Positions 9,140 through 17,751 of a DNA stretch of 55,257 nucleotides are shown here, in pieces. The number at the start of each line of letters is the position of its first letter. The first letter of the stretch is position 1. Made by a program: the position numbers and the translations under genes. Under the pieces are notes generated by a model that searched no databases, was not told the DNA's origin, and saw only the letters and a program-made list of their open reading frames with translations. Origin of the DNA: Saliniramus sp050485405 (GTDB lineage: Bacteria > Pseudomonadota > Alphaproteobacteria > Rhizobiales > Beijerinckiaceae); assembly GCA_050485405.1 (NCBI GenBank), contig JBJHBI010000025.1:1-55257 (forward strand), written 5' to 3'.

Positions 9140-9154
9140 GTGCATGAAATGCAC
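9140..9154. promoter_or_regulatory. LysR-type operator candidate 1 (T-N11-A palindrome)
   Basis: GTGCAT-GAA-ATGCAC, a perfect 6-bp inverted repeat containing T-N11-A (T9141 to A9153), the LysR-family recognition pattern. It lies 15 bases upstream of the regulator's ATG, inside its leader, well placed for autorepression. Confidence 0.6.
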
Positions 9155-9161
9155 CGATCCT

Positions 9162-9181
9162 GTGAAATCTTAGCATTTCAC
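9162..9181. promoter_or_regulatory. LysR-type operator candidate 2
   Basis: GTGAAAT-6-ATTTCAC, a perfect 7-bp inverted repeat. The GAAAT core recurs in the repeat at 9140-9154 (GAAAT) and here on both strands, so the two sites look like a paired recognition/activation arrangement. Confidence 0.6.
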
Positions 9182-9184
9182 GAA

Positions 9185-9199
9185 CCGCGTGCAACGCGG
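9185..9199. promoter_or_regulatory. Third inverted repeat in the lysR/binding-protein gap
   Basis: CCGCGT-GCA-ACGCGG, perfect 6-bp arms, four bases from the previous palindrome. It may be an additional operator half-site or an RNA hairpin; its G+C-rich core is unlike the other two sites. Confidence 0.35.
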
Positions 9200-9301
9200 C
9201 ATGCTCTGGCCGTTCCTGGAAGGAATCACCGGTTACGCCATACCGTTGGCGCCGCGCCGACCCCTTCCGGCCGTATCCGCCCGACCGCTTCGGAGTCCGC
9301 C

Positions 9302-10909
9302 ATGTCCTCACTCAATCGCCGCGCTTTCCTCGCCACCGCCGCCGGCGCCGGCATTCTCCCCTTCCTGCGCGTCCTGCCCGCCGAGGCGCAGGGGCGCGAC
9401 ACCCTCGTCACCGTGTTCGGCCAGACCATCAACAGCCTCGATCTGCATCGCGTGGGAACCAACCGCGCGAGCTATCAGGTCGCGATCAACTGCTATGACC
9501 GTCTCGTCGGCTTCGGCGCGATGCGGCTGCCCAGCGGCGAGATGTCCTATGACTACGACACGATCGTGCCGGAACTGGCCGAGAGCTGGACGATCTCGGA
9601 TGACGGGTTGACCATCACGTTCAAGCTTAAACCGAACGCCACCTTCTGGGATGGTTCGAAGGTCACCGCCGAGGATGTGAAATGGTCCTTCGATCGCGCC
9701 GTCCTGGCTGGCGGTTTTCCCACGACGCAGATGAGCGCGGGCGGGTTCTTCCGGGCCGACCAGTTCGAGGCGATCGACGAGGAGACCTTCGTCGTCCGCC
9801 TCGATTATCCCTCGAAGCTTTCGCTGCCCAATCTCGCCGTCCCGGTTCCCTTCATCATCAATTCGAAGGTGGCCAAGGCCCATGCGACCAGCGACGACCC
9901 CTGGGCCATGGAATACCTCCATACCAACCCGGCCGGCTCAGGTGCCTACAAGGTGGCGCGCTGGGATCAGGGGCAGCAACTCGTCTATGAACGCAACGAT
10001 GGCTGGGTCGGTGGCGAATTGCCCGCGATCCGAAGGGTGATCGTGCGGGAAGTGCCTTCGGCCTCCACCCGCCGCGCTCTGGTCGAACGGGGCGACGTGC
10101 AGATCTCTTTCGATATCCCAGATCGTGATGCCGCCGAACTGGCCGACCGGTTGACGGTGCATTCCACCCCGATCGAGAACTGCATCCATTGTCTGTGCCT
10201 GAATTCCAAATTCGAACCCTTTCAGGATGCGAATGTCCGCAAGGCAGTGGCCTACGCGGTGCCTTATCAGGCGATTTTCGAGAGCGCGGCCTATGGCAGG
10301 GGTGCCAAGCTCTGGGGTGGGCCGGAAGAGATCGACGACATCGCCTGGCCGCGTCCTTTCCCCTACGATACTGACCTCGACACGGCGCGTGAATATCTGG
10401 CGCAATCAGGTTATCCGGACGGTTTCGACGTCACGCTCTCCATCAGCCTCGACCTCGCCGACTGGATGGAGCCGACGGCGTTGCTGATCCAGGAAGCGCT
10501 CGGCCGCATCGGCATCACGGTCACTGTCGATCGTATTCCCGGCGCAAACTGGCGCACCGTAGCGCTGGTCGACAAGTCCCTCGATCTGCATTTGGAGAAT
10601 TTCGGCGGCTGGCTGAACACGCCCTGCTACTACTTCTTCTGGGCCTATCAGAAGGATCGCCTGTTCAATTCTTCGGCCTACGAGAGCGACGCGGTGCACG
10701 AGCTCACCGAAAAGGCGCTCCACATGCCGATGGACGACCCTGAATACGCGCCGCTGATCAAGGAGATGTTCGCACATGTGATCGAGGATCTACCTCGCAT
10801 CCCGCTCTATCAGCCGGCGCTGAATGTCGCACTCAACGGTGCCGGCGGTTATGAATTCTGGTTCCACCGCCAGCTCGACGTGCGTCCGCTTAACGGCGGA
10901 GAGGTCTGA
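9302..10909 (+). CDS. ABC transporter substrate-binding protein, SBP_bac_5 family, Tat-exported
   Basis: 535 residues from ATG 9302 (CGGAG seven bases upstream). The N terminus SLNRRAFLATAAGAGILPF has a twin-arginine motif (NRRAFL) followed by a modest hydrophobic stretch and cleavage near AEAQG. So export as a folded protein by the Tat system is predicted. The family block is ELAESWTISDDGLTITFKL and WDGSKVTAEDVKWSFDRAV. First gene of the plus-strand operon 9302-16329, with binding protein, two permeases, double ATPase and allophanate hydrolase. Divergent from lysR. Ligand unknown; the operon's hydrolase suggests a biuret, allophanate or ureide compound. Confidence 0.93.
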   Translation: MSSLNRRAFLATAAGAGILPFLRVLPAEAQGRDTLVTVFGQTINSLDLHRVGTNRASYQVAINCYDRLVGFGAMRLPSGEMSYDYDTIVPELAESWTISDDGLTITFKLKPNATFWDGSKVTAEDVKWSFDRAVLAGGFPTTQMSAGGFFRADQFEAIDEETFVVRLDYPSKLSLPNLAVPVPFIINSKVAKAHATSDDPWAMEYLHTNPAGSGAYKVARWDQGQQLVYERNDGWVGGELPAIRRVIVREVPSASTRRALVERGDVQISFDIPDRDAAELADRLTVHSTPIENCIHCLCLNSKFEPFQDANVRKAVAYAVPYQAIFESAAYGRGAKLWGGPEEIDDIAWPRPFPYDTDLDTAREYLAQSGYPDGFDVTLSISLDLADWMEPTALLIQEALGRIGITVTVDRIPGANWRTVALVDKSLDLHLENFGGWLNTPCYYFFWAYQKDRLFNSSAYESDAVHELTEKALHMPMDDPEYAPLIKEMFAHVIEDLPRIPLYQPALNVALNGAGGYEFWFHRQLDVRPLNGGEV

Positions 10910-10912
10910 GTC

Positions 10913-11938
10913 ATGGCGTCGCGCGCTCACCCGGTCATCTGGCGCCTGTTGCAGACGATCCCGGTTCTCGCCGGGGTCGTCGTCATCAGCTTCATCCTGA
11001 CGCGGGCGTTGCCCGGCGATCCTGCAGTTCAGTTCGCCGGCCTCGCCGCCACGCCCGAATCGATCGCCCAGGTGCGCACGGCGCTCGGCCTCGACGAACC
11101 GTTGTTCCGTCAGTTTCTGATCTATTGTGGTGCGCTCCTTCAGGGGGATCTCGGGCGGTCCGTGGTGACGGGGCAGCCGGTGGTGACCGACCTCGCGATG
11201 CGCCTGCCGGCTTCGCTCGAACTGACCGTCGCGGCGCTCTTTCTGGCTTGCCTCGTGGCAATCCCGCTCGGCCTGCTGGCAGCCGTACATCAGGGTAGCT
11301 GGATCGATCAGCTCTGCCGGGTGGTGGTGACGGCGGGGGTTTCGCTGCCGACGTTCTTCACCGGAATTCTCTTGATCTATGTGTTCTACTACCTGCTCGG
11401 CTGGGCGCCTTCGCCACTCGGGCGGCTCGATTTCATCTATCTCGATCCTCCCCGGGTAACGGGTTTCTACCTGGTCGATTCGCTCATCGACCGGGATATC
11501 GAGACCTTTTTCGGCGCGTTGCGGCAGATCACCCTGCCGGCGATCACCCTGGCGCTGTTCACGCTCGCCCCGATCGCGCGCATGACCCGCGCGGCGATGC
11601 TGAGCGCGCTCGCTTCCGATTACATTCGCACAGCGCGGGCTGCCGGGCTGAAGCCCTCCAAGATCCTATTCGGCTATGCCTTCCGGAACGCGCTGCTGCC
11701 GGTGGTGACGACGCTCGGCATGGTTTTCTCATTCGTGCTCGGCGCCAACGTGCTTGTGGAAAAGGTCTTCGCCTGGCCCGGGATCGGATCCTATGCCGTC
11801 GAGGCGCTGGTGCAATCGGATTACGCCGCCGTGCAGGGGTTCGTTCTCGCAATGGCACTGCTCTTCGTCCTGCTCAACCTGCTGATCGATCTCAGCTACA
11901 CGCTGATCGATCCGCGAATCGGATTCACCGCGAAATGA
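10913..11938 (+). CDS. Dpp/Opp-type ABC transporter permease (DppB-like, second system)
   Basis: 341 residues. The first helix LQTIPVLAGVVVISFILTRA precedes the family block LPGDPAVQFAGLAATPESIAQV and LGLDEPLFRQFLIYCGALLQ. The EAA-type loop is DYIRTARAAGLKPSKILFGYAFRN. Starts 3 bp after the binding-protein stop and overlaps the next permease by 4 bp (ATGA), so it is translationally coupled. It forms the channel with the following DppC-like protein. Confidence 0.93.
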   Translation: MASRAHPVIWRLLQTIPVLAGVVVISFILTRALPGDPAVQFAGLAATPESIAQVRTALGLDEPLFRQFLIYCGALLQGDLGRSVVTGQPVVTDLAMRLPASLELTVAALFLACLVAIPLGLLAAVHQGSWIDQLCRVVVTAGVSLPTFFTGILLIYVFYYLLGWAPSPLGRLDFIYLDPPRVTGFYLVDSLIDRDIETFFGALRQITLPAITLALFTLAPIARMTRAAMLSALASDYIRTARAAGLKPSKILFGYAFRNALLPVVTTLGMVFSFVLGANVLVEKVFAWPGIGSYAVEALVQSDYAAVQGFVLAMALLFVLLNLLIDLSYTLIDPRIGFTAK

Positions 11939-12807
11939 TCCCCGTCGCACCCGCCCCGACTGCCTCCGGACAGCTCGCGCATATCGCCTGGGTACTGCGT
12001 GAGAACCCGGTTACGGGCCTCTCATTCCTGCTCTTCGGCTTCATCGTGCTGTCGGCGCTGATCGGTCCCTATGTGGTGCCCTACGATCCGCTGGCCACGA
12101 ATTCCGCGCGGGCATTGGAGGCCCCTTCGGCAGCGCATTGGTTTGGCACCGATCAGCTCGGGCGAGACGTGTTTTCCCGTGTGATCGTGGCGACGCGGCT
12201 CGATCTGACGATCTCGGTCGCCGCCGTTGCGATCTCCTTCGTGATCGGCTCCGTTCTGGGTGCGGTGGCCGGGTATCGCGGCGGTTGGATCGACGCGGTG
12301 CTGAACCGTATCCTCGACACCATCATGGCCTTCCCGCTCTTCGTTCTGGCGATGGGAATCGTGGCGGCGCTCGGCAACTCGGTCGAGAACATCATTTACG
12401 CAACCGCCATCATCAACATCCCCTTTTATGCCCGGGTGGTGCGCGCGGAGGTGAACATCCGGCGCGAGGCGGGATTCGCCCTGGCGGCGCGGCTCGCCGG
12501 CAATTCGCATGCGCGCGTGCTCGCCTTTCACATCTTTCCCAACGCCCTGCCGCCGATGATGGTGCAGGTCTCGCTCAATATGGGCTGGGCCATCCTCAAC
12601 GCTGCCGGTCTCTCCTTCATCGGGCTGGGTGTGCGCCCGCCGACGCCGGAATGGGGGATCATGGTGGCTGAAGGGGCGAATTTCATCGTGTCCGGGCATT
12701 GGTGGATCGCACTCTTTCCAGGCCTTTGGCTGATGCTTGCGGTCTTCACCTTCAACCTGATGGGTGACGGTCTGCGCGACATCGTCGATCCCAGACGCCG
12801 CACCTGA
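11935..12807 (+). CDS. Dpp/Opp-type ABC transporter permease (DppC-like, second system)
   Basis: 290 residues. After an N-terminal helix (GLSFLLFGFIVLSALIGPYV) comes the DppC hallmark FGTDQLGRDVFSRVIVATRL, then further helices. The EAA loop is AGFALAARLAGNSHARVLAFHI. The start ATG 11935 overlaps the upstream stop (ATGA). Ends 10 bp before the fused ATPase gene, whose GAGGA ribosome-binding site overlaps this gene's stop. Confidence 0.93.
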   Translation: MIPVAPAPTASGQLAHIAWVLRENPVTGLSFLLFGFIVLSALIGPYVVPYDPLATNSARALEAPSAAHWFGTDQLGRDVFSRVIVATRLDLTISVAAVAISFVIGSVLGAVAGYRGGWIDAVLNRILDTIMAFPLFVLAMGIVAALGNSVENIIYATAIINIPFYARVVRAEVNIRREAGFALAARLAGNSHARVLAFHIFPNALPPMMVQVSLNMGWAILNAAGLSFIGLGVRPPTPEWGIMVAEGANFIVSGHWWIALFPGLWLMLAVFTFNLMGDGLRDIVDPRRRT

Positions 12808-12817
12808 GGAGCCAGCC

Positions 12818-14488
12818 ATGCTTTCGGTAAAGGATCTGATCGTCGGTTTCCGAACCCGTCGCGGCGCGGTCGAGGCGGTGCGCGGCATCTCCTTCGATCT
12901 CGACCCCGGCGAGACGCTCGGCATCGTCGGTGAATCCGGGTCGGGAAAATCGGTCACCTCCTATGCCCTGATGCGCATTCTCGATGCCGGGGGCAGCATC
13001 CGTTCCGGCGAGATCAGCTGGGGCGGGCGCGATCTCGTTCGGGCCCGAGAGGGGGCGATGCGGACGATCCGGGGGCGAGAGATTTCGATGATCTTCCAGA
13101 ACCCGCGTGCGGCGCTCAATCCGATCCGCAAGATCGGCAAGCAGATCGAGGATGTTCTGCTGCAACATGGCCGGGCGAGCCGGCGGGACGTGAAGGTGAG
13201 AGCCATCGAAGCGCTCGAGGCGGTGAAGATCCGTGATGCCGCCGCGCGCTATCACGCCTATCCTTTCGAGCTTTCCGGCGGCATGTGCCAGCGCGTGGTC
13301 ATCGCCATCGCGCTCGCCTGCAATCCGAAACTCCTGATCGCCGACGAGCCCACGACCGGGCTCGACATCACCACCCAGAAGGCGGTGATGGATCTGGTGC
13401 GCACACTGATCCGCGAACGCGGCATGTCGGCGATCGTCATCACCCATGATCTCGGCCTCGCGGCGCAGTATTGTGACCGCCTCGCCGTGATGAAGGACGG
13501 CGAGATCGTCGAGACCGGCACATCTGCAAATTTGTTCGCCGGCGCGACGCATCCCTATACCCGCAAGCTGATCGACGCGACGCCGCGCCCCGGGCTCACG
13601 ATCCGCGAACTCCTGCCCGCCGAGGCACGAACCCCCGAGCCGCAGCACGAACCAGGCCGGCGCAAGCTTATCGAAGTGGTCGGCCTGGAGAAGACCTTCG
13701 CCGGCAAATCCGGGCCTGTCAGGGCGGTGAAGGGGATTTCCTTCGATATTCGTGAGGGGCAATCGGTCGGGCTCGTGGGCGAATCGGGCTGCGGCAAGTC
13801 GACCACCTCCGCCATGCTGGTGCGGCTGCTCGATCCGAGTGCCGGTGCCATCGTCTTCGACGGTAGTGACATTGCCGGTATTTCCGCCGATCGTTTCGCC
13901 CGAGATCCGCGCCGCGGACGCATCCAGATGGTCTTCCAGGATGCTACCGACAGTCTCAATCCCCGCCACGCCGCGTTCGACGCCATTGCCGAGCCTTTGC
14001 GCCGGCTGGGAGGCAATTCGAGAGGAGGCATGTCGGGGCGGCGTTTGCGCGAGCGGGTAGGGGAGCTCGCCCATCTCACCGGCCTGCCCGAACATCTGCT
14101 GACGCGCTATCCGCACCAGCTCTCCGGGGGGCAGAAGGCGCGGGTGGGTATCGCGCGGGCCATCGCGCTCGATCCTGATTTTCTGATCCTCGACGAGCCC
14201 ACCGCCGCTCTCGATGTCTCGATCCAGGCGGTGGTGCTCAACCTGCTGGCTGACCTGCGGGCGCGGCTGAACATGACTTATCTGTTCGTCAGCCATGATC
14301 TCAACGTGGTGCGCCTGCTCTGCGACCATGTTCTCGTCATGCGCGACGGGCTCATCGTCGAGGCCGGGCCGGCGGCCCGGGTCATGCAGGATCCCGAGCA
14401 TCCCTATACCCGGGAACTCCTCGCCGCCGCGCCGAAGCCGCCGATGCTCCAGCGCGTGCCCGGAGAATCCGTCAGAGCCGCCGAGTGA
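12818..14488 (+). CDS. Fused double ABC ATPase (DppD-DppF fusion) of the second system
   Basis: 556 residues from ATG 12818, with GAGGA at 12806-12810; the open extension back to 12764 lies inside the permease gene and is rejected. Two complete nucleotide-binding domains lie in tandem. Module 1 has GESGSGKS, FELSGGMCQRVVIAIALACN and LLIADEPTTGLD. Module 2 has GESGCGKST, LSGGQKARVGIARAIALDP and LILDEPTAALDVS. This replaces the separate DppD and DppF of the first system. Both modules keep Walker A, signature and Walker B, so both should bind ATP. The C-terminal Cys-rich oligopeptide extension after module 1 is not seen. The stop overlaps a GTG of the next frame, but the allophanate hydrolase probably starts at 14500. 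Confidence 0.93.
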   Translation: MLSVKDLIVGFRTRRGAVEAVRGISFDLDPGETLGIVGESGSGKSVTSYALMRILDAGGSIRSGEISWGGRDLVRAREGAMRTIRGREISMIFQNPRAALNPIRKIGKQIEDVLLQHGRASRRDVKVRAIEALEAVKIRDAAARYHAYPFELSGGMCQRVVIAIALACNPKLLIADEPTTGLDITTQKAVMDLVRTLIRERGMSAIVITHDLGLAAQYCDRLAVMKDGEIVETGTSANLFAGATHPYTRKLIDATPRPGLTIRELLPAEARTPEPQHEPGRRKLIEVVGLEKTFAGKSGPVRAVKGISFDIREGQSVGLVGESGCGKSTTSAMLVRLLDPSAGAIVFDGSDIAGISADRFARDPRRGRIQMVFQDATDSLNPRHAAFDAIAEPLRRLGGNSRGGMSGRRLRERVGELAHLTGLPEHLLTRYPHQLSGGQKARVGIARAIALDPDFLILDEPTAALDVSIQAVVLNLLADLRARLNMTYLFVSHDLNVVRLLCDHVLVMRDGLIVEAGPAARVMQDPEHPYTRELLAAAPKPPMLQRVPGESVRAAE

Positions 14489-14499
14489 AGGAGCGCCTC

Positions 14500-16329
14500 A
14501 TGTCCGTCGACCGTGCCCGGGCTGCAGATCATGCCGGCAGCCTCGCAGATCCCCCTTTCACGCTGGCATCCCTGCGCGCTGCCTATGCACGCGGCGTGAC
14601 GCCACGCAGCGTGATCACCGCATTACTCGCCCGGCTGGCGCAAATCGATGATCCGGGGATATTCATCCATCTGGAGGAGAGGCAGAAGCTGCTCGCGCAG
14701 GCCGATGCGCTCGGACCGTTCGATCCCGCCCGTCCACTCTGGGGCGTGCCCTTCGCGGTCAAGGACAATATCGATGTGGCCGGCATGCCCACTACCGCCG
14801 GCTGCGAGGCGTTTACCTGGTTTCCACAGACGGATGCTTTCGCCGTGGCGCGGCTGCGCGAGGCAGGTGCGATCCCGATCGGCAAGACCAATCTCGACCA
14901 GTTTGCCACGGGGCTCGTTGGAACGCGCACGCCGTATCCGGTGCCGCGTAATACGCATGATCCCGCGCTCGTTCCCGGCGGCTCGTCTTCGGGCTCCGCC
15001 GTGGTGGTGGGGCATGGCATCGTGCCCTTCGCTCTGGGAACCGATACGGCGGGGTCCGGCCGGGTGCCTGCGGCACTCAACGGGATCGTCGGGCTCAAAC
15101 CGACGCTTGGCGCCGTCTCCGCCGGAGGTGTCGTACCAGCCTGCCGCACCCTCGATACGATCTCGGTCTTCGCCGGCAGCGTCGAAGACGCTTATACCGT
15201 CTATGCCGCGATGGCGGGGTACGATGAGGGGGATGCCTTTGCGCGGCCCGTGCGCGTTGCGCCCATGCCCGCGCCGCTTCCTGCGCCGCGTATTGCCGTG
15301 CCCGATCATGCGGGTCTGCGCTTTTTCGGCGACAGCCTGCAGGCGGAGAGTTTCTCGGCGACGCTCGACACCCTGCGCCGGCGCGGGGCCGCGATCACGC
15401 CCATCGATTTCGGCCCGTTCCACGAGGTTGCGCAGATGCTGTACGACGGCGCCTGGGTGGCTGAGCGCCACAGCGTGATCGAGGACCTTATGGAGAGCGA
15501 CCCGGATGCGCTTCATCCCGTCACCCGCGCGGTGATCGGCAAGGCGCAGGGGATGAGCGCGACGGCTGCGTTTCGCGGGATATATCGTCTGGCGGAGTTG
15601 CGGCGCCGCTGCGCGCAACTGATGGCGGGTTTCGATTATCTCGTCGTGCCGAGCATTCCATGTTTCTACAGCCGCGCCGATCTCGCCGCCGATCCGGTCA
15701 CACCCAACACCAACCTCGGAACCTACACGAATTTCGTGAATCTCCTCGACATGTGTGCGCTCACCATCCCCGTCGCCCCGCGCGAAGACGGGCGTCCTGG
15801 CAGCGTGACGCTGATTGGCCCGACCGGAGCCGACGGGCGGCTCGCGGCAGAAGCATCACGACTTCTCCTGGAGGTGAGGGGGGAGCCCGCTCCAGCGGCG
15901 CCGCCGGAACCCGCCGATGACGAGTTGGCGCTTGCTGTCTGCGGCGCGCATATGGCGGGATTGCCACTGAACGGGCAACTTCTGGAACTGGGCGGCCGCT
16001 TCCTTCGGCAAACGCAATCGGCGCCTTGCTACGGGCTCCACGCGCTCGCAGGCGGGCCCCCTGCGCGTCCGGGTCTGGTGCGCAGGGAGGCGGGCGGTAA
16101 AGCCATCGCGCTCGAAATCTGGGCTTTGCCGCAAACTGCGATCGGAGCGCTTCTCGCGCAGATTCCTGCGCCGCTCGGACTGGGTCGGATCACTTTGGCC
16201 GATGGCGGCAGCGTCGCCGGCTTTATCTGCGAACGTGCCGGGCTCGCAGGCGCGGAGGATATCAGCGATTTCGGCGGCTGGCGCGGCTATCTCGACGCGC
16301 GCCGCGCGCCCGAAGAGGGCGTCGGCTGA
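14500..16329 (+). CDS. atzF: Allophanate hydrolase (AtzF-type amidase)
   Basis: 609 residues from ATG 14500, six bases after AAGGAG (14488-14493); a GTG at 14485 lacks spacing. The N-terminal amidase-signature domain keeps the catalytic triad: Lys88 (FAVKDNIDV), cis-Ser162 (PGGSSSGSA) and nucleophile Ser186 (GTDTAGSGR). All are three residues lower than K91/S165/S189 known for AtzF. The C-terminal allophanate-hydrolase domain is present (about residue 480 onward, with FGGWRGYLDARR at the end) and the total matches AtzF (about 605). It converts allophanate (urea-1-carboxylate) to ammonia and CO2 in the cytoplasm, the last step of cyanurate or biuret breakdown. Encoded at the end of the transporter operon, it probably acts on the imported compound or its product. 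Confidence 0.88.
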   Translation: MSVDRARAADHAGSLADPPFTLASLRAAYARGVTPRSVITALLARLAQIDDPGIFIHLEERQKLLAQADALGPFDPARPLWGVPFAVKDNIDVAGMPTTAGCEAFTWFPQTDAFAVARLREAGAIPIGKTNLDQFATGLVGTRTPYPVPRNTHDPALVPGGSSSGSAVVVGHGIVPFALGTDTAGSGRVPAALNGIVGLKPTLGAVSAGGVVPACRTLDTISVFAGSVEDAYTVYAAMAGYDEGDAFARPVRVAPMPAPLPAPRIAVPDHAGLRFFGDSLQAESFSATLDTLRRRGAAITPIDFGPFHEVAQMLYDGAWVAERHSVIEDLMESDPDALHPVTRAVIGKAQGMSATAAFRGIYRLAELRRRCAQLMAGFDYLVVPSIPCFYSRADLAADPVTPNTNLGTYTNFVNLLDMCALTIPVAPREDGRPGSVTLIGPTGADGRLAAEASRLLLEVRGEPAPAAPPEPADDELALAVCGAHMAGLPLNGQLLELGGRFLRQTQSAPCYGLHALAGGPPARPGLVRREAGGKAIALEIWALPQTAIGALLAQIPAPLGLGRITLADGGSVAGFICERAGLAGAEDISDFGGWRGYLDARRAPEEGVG

Positions 16330-16368
16330 GCGTTTCTGCGCATAGCTGCGACATGATCGATCACAGGG

Positions 16369-17343
16369 TTACGGCCCGACCGGCATGCCTTCGAGGCCCG
16401 CGGTTTCCGGCAAGCCACACATCAGGTTGGCATTCTGCACTGCCTGGCCGGCTGCGCCTTTGCCGAGATTGTCGACGACGCCCAATGCCATCACCAGATT
16501 ACGTTCCGGATCTGCTGCATAGTGGAGGAAGGCCAGGTTGGAGCCGCTCGCCCATTTGGTCTGGGGTGGTTTGTCGGTGACACGGATGAACGGGCGGTCG
16601 GCGTAGAAACGCCGTGCGGTGGCCATGCATTGATCGGTCGTCGCCGTGCCACGACAATAGATGGTGACGAGGATGCCCCGCGTCATGGGCACGAGATGCG
16701 GTGTGAAGACGAACCCTGCGGCGCTCGCGCCGCTCAGCCGTTCGATCGTCGTCACCATTTCGGGCATATGGACGTGCTGGAGCAGGCCGTAAGGCACGAG
16801 GTTCTCGTTGCTCGCCGCATATGCGAACCCGCCGCCTCCACCCCGGCCCGCGCCGGAGATACCGGTCTTCGCGTCCACCACGATGTTCGCCGGCTCGGCC
16901 AGGCCATCGACCAGCAGCGGTGCCAATGCGAGCTGTACCGCCGCCGGGAAGCAGCCGGGATTGGCGATACGGGACCGCCCCTTGATCTCATCGGGCCATA
17001 TATCCGCAAGCCCATAGGTCCAGCCATCTGCATAGCGATGGTCCCCGCCGATATCCACGATCTTCATATCCCGCGAAACGCGTGCGAGCGCCTCGGCCGA
17101 TGACCCCGTCGGCAAGGATGCGAACAGAAGGTCGAGTTCGGGTAGCGTGGCTGGGTCCCATTTCGCGATGACGATTTCACCCAGCCTGGCCGGCACTCCG
17201 GGAAAGTGATCGCTCAACCGGCTGCCGGCGCTTCCCTCGCCAGCGGCGTAGACCAGTTCGAAAGACGGGTGGCTCGCGATCAGGCGCAGAGCCTCGCCGC
17301 CACCGAAGCCGCTGATGCCGACGATTCCGACACGAATACTCAT
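16369..17343 (-). CDS. N-acetyl-gamma-glutamyl-phosphate reductase-like protein (ArgC family, divergent)
   Basis: 324 residues from ATG 17343, with GGAAGGG upstream. N-terminal Rossmann dinucleotide-binding motif GIVGISGFGGGEALRL, catalytic Cys131 in ANPGCFPAA, and the ArgC hallmarks GISGAGRGG and FTPHLVPMTRGI. ArgC reduces N-acetylglutamyl-phosphate to the semialdehyde with NADPH in arginine synthesis. The segment DIGGDHRY replaces the common DLSADFR, which marks it as a divergent member. It is convergent with the allophanate hydrolase (39-bp gap), has no other arginine genes beside it, and may be a second, specialised paralogue. Family sure, exact substrate not. Confidence 0.85.
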   Translation of the reverse strand: MSIRVGIVGISGFGGGEALRLIASHPSFELVYAAGEGSAGSRLSDHFPGVPARLGEIVIAKWDPATLPELDLLFASLPTGSSAEALARVSRDMKIVDIGGDHRYADGWTYGLADIWPDEIKGRSRIANPGCFPAAVQLALAPLLVDGLAEPANIVVDAKTGISGAGRGGGGGFAYAASNENLVPYGLLQHVHMPEMVTTIERLSGASAAGFVFTPHLVPMTRGILVTIYCRGTATTDQCMATARRFYADRPFIRVTDKPPQTKWASGSNLAFLHYAADPERNLVMALGVVDNLGKGAAGQAVQNANLMCGLPETAGLEGMPVGP

Positions 17344-17751
17344 CTCAATTCCCTTCCATCCGGATCGGCGATCGATAACAGCACATCGGCCCATCACGCG
17401 ACACATCAAGCATGAGTAATACAGCAACTTCGGATGGCGCCAAGGATGCAGTCCCGACGAATTGAAATGTTTTGCGGATGTCGAACAGGTAACTCGTCAC
17501 CAATGCGCCTGGAGCGCATCCGCTCGTTATCAAACCCGTCGCGTACCTGTTTTGGGGCGCGATGCGGGTCCCGCCGGCCTTTTGGGGCGAGCCCCGCGAC
17601 GAATCGGTTGCCCGCGCGGCATCGACGCGTCACTTTGGCCCGGGGGCATGTGCGGTACAGGGCGGAGTGGTGCCATGATCATGTCGAGGCAATCGCGGAC
17701 CATCGCGGGCGGAAGCGCTTCGGTGGTGTCGCCGGGCTGTGCGGCGTTTCC
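17344..17751. other. Divergent intergenic region between the ArgC-like and phospholipase D genes
   Basis: 408 bases. The left half is A+T-richer and probably carries the minus-strand promoter of the reductase. A 10-bp direct repeat TTTTGGGGCG occurs at 17550-17559 and 17580-17589. No separate gene recognised; in-frame extension of the downstream protein through this region gives non-family sequence. Confidence 0.4.

Noticed and set aside
12752..14401. Open frame of 549 codons on the minus strand
   Set aside because: Exactly antisense to the fused ABC ATPase, which has all family motifs; high G+C keeps antisense frames open. Its translation shows no family feature.
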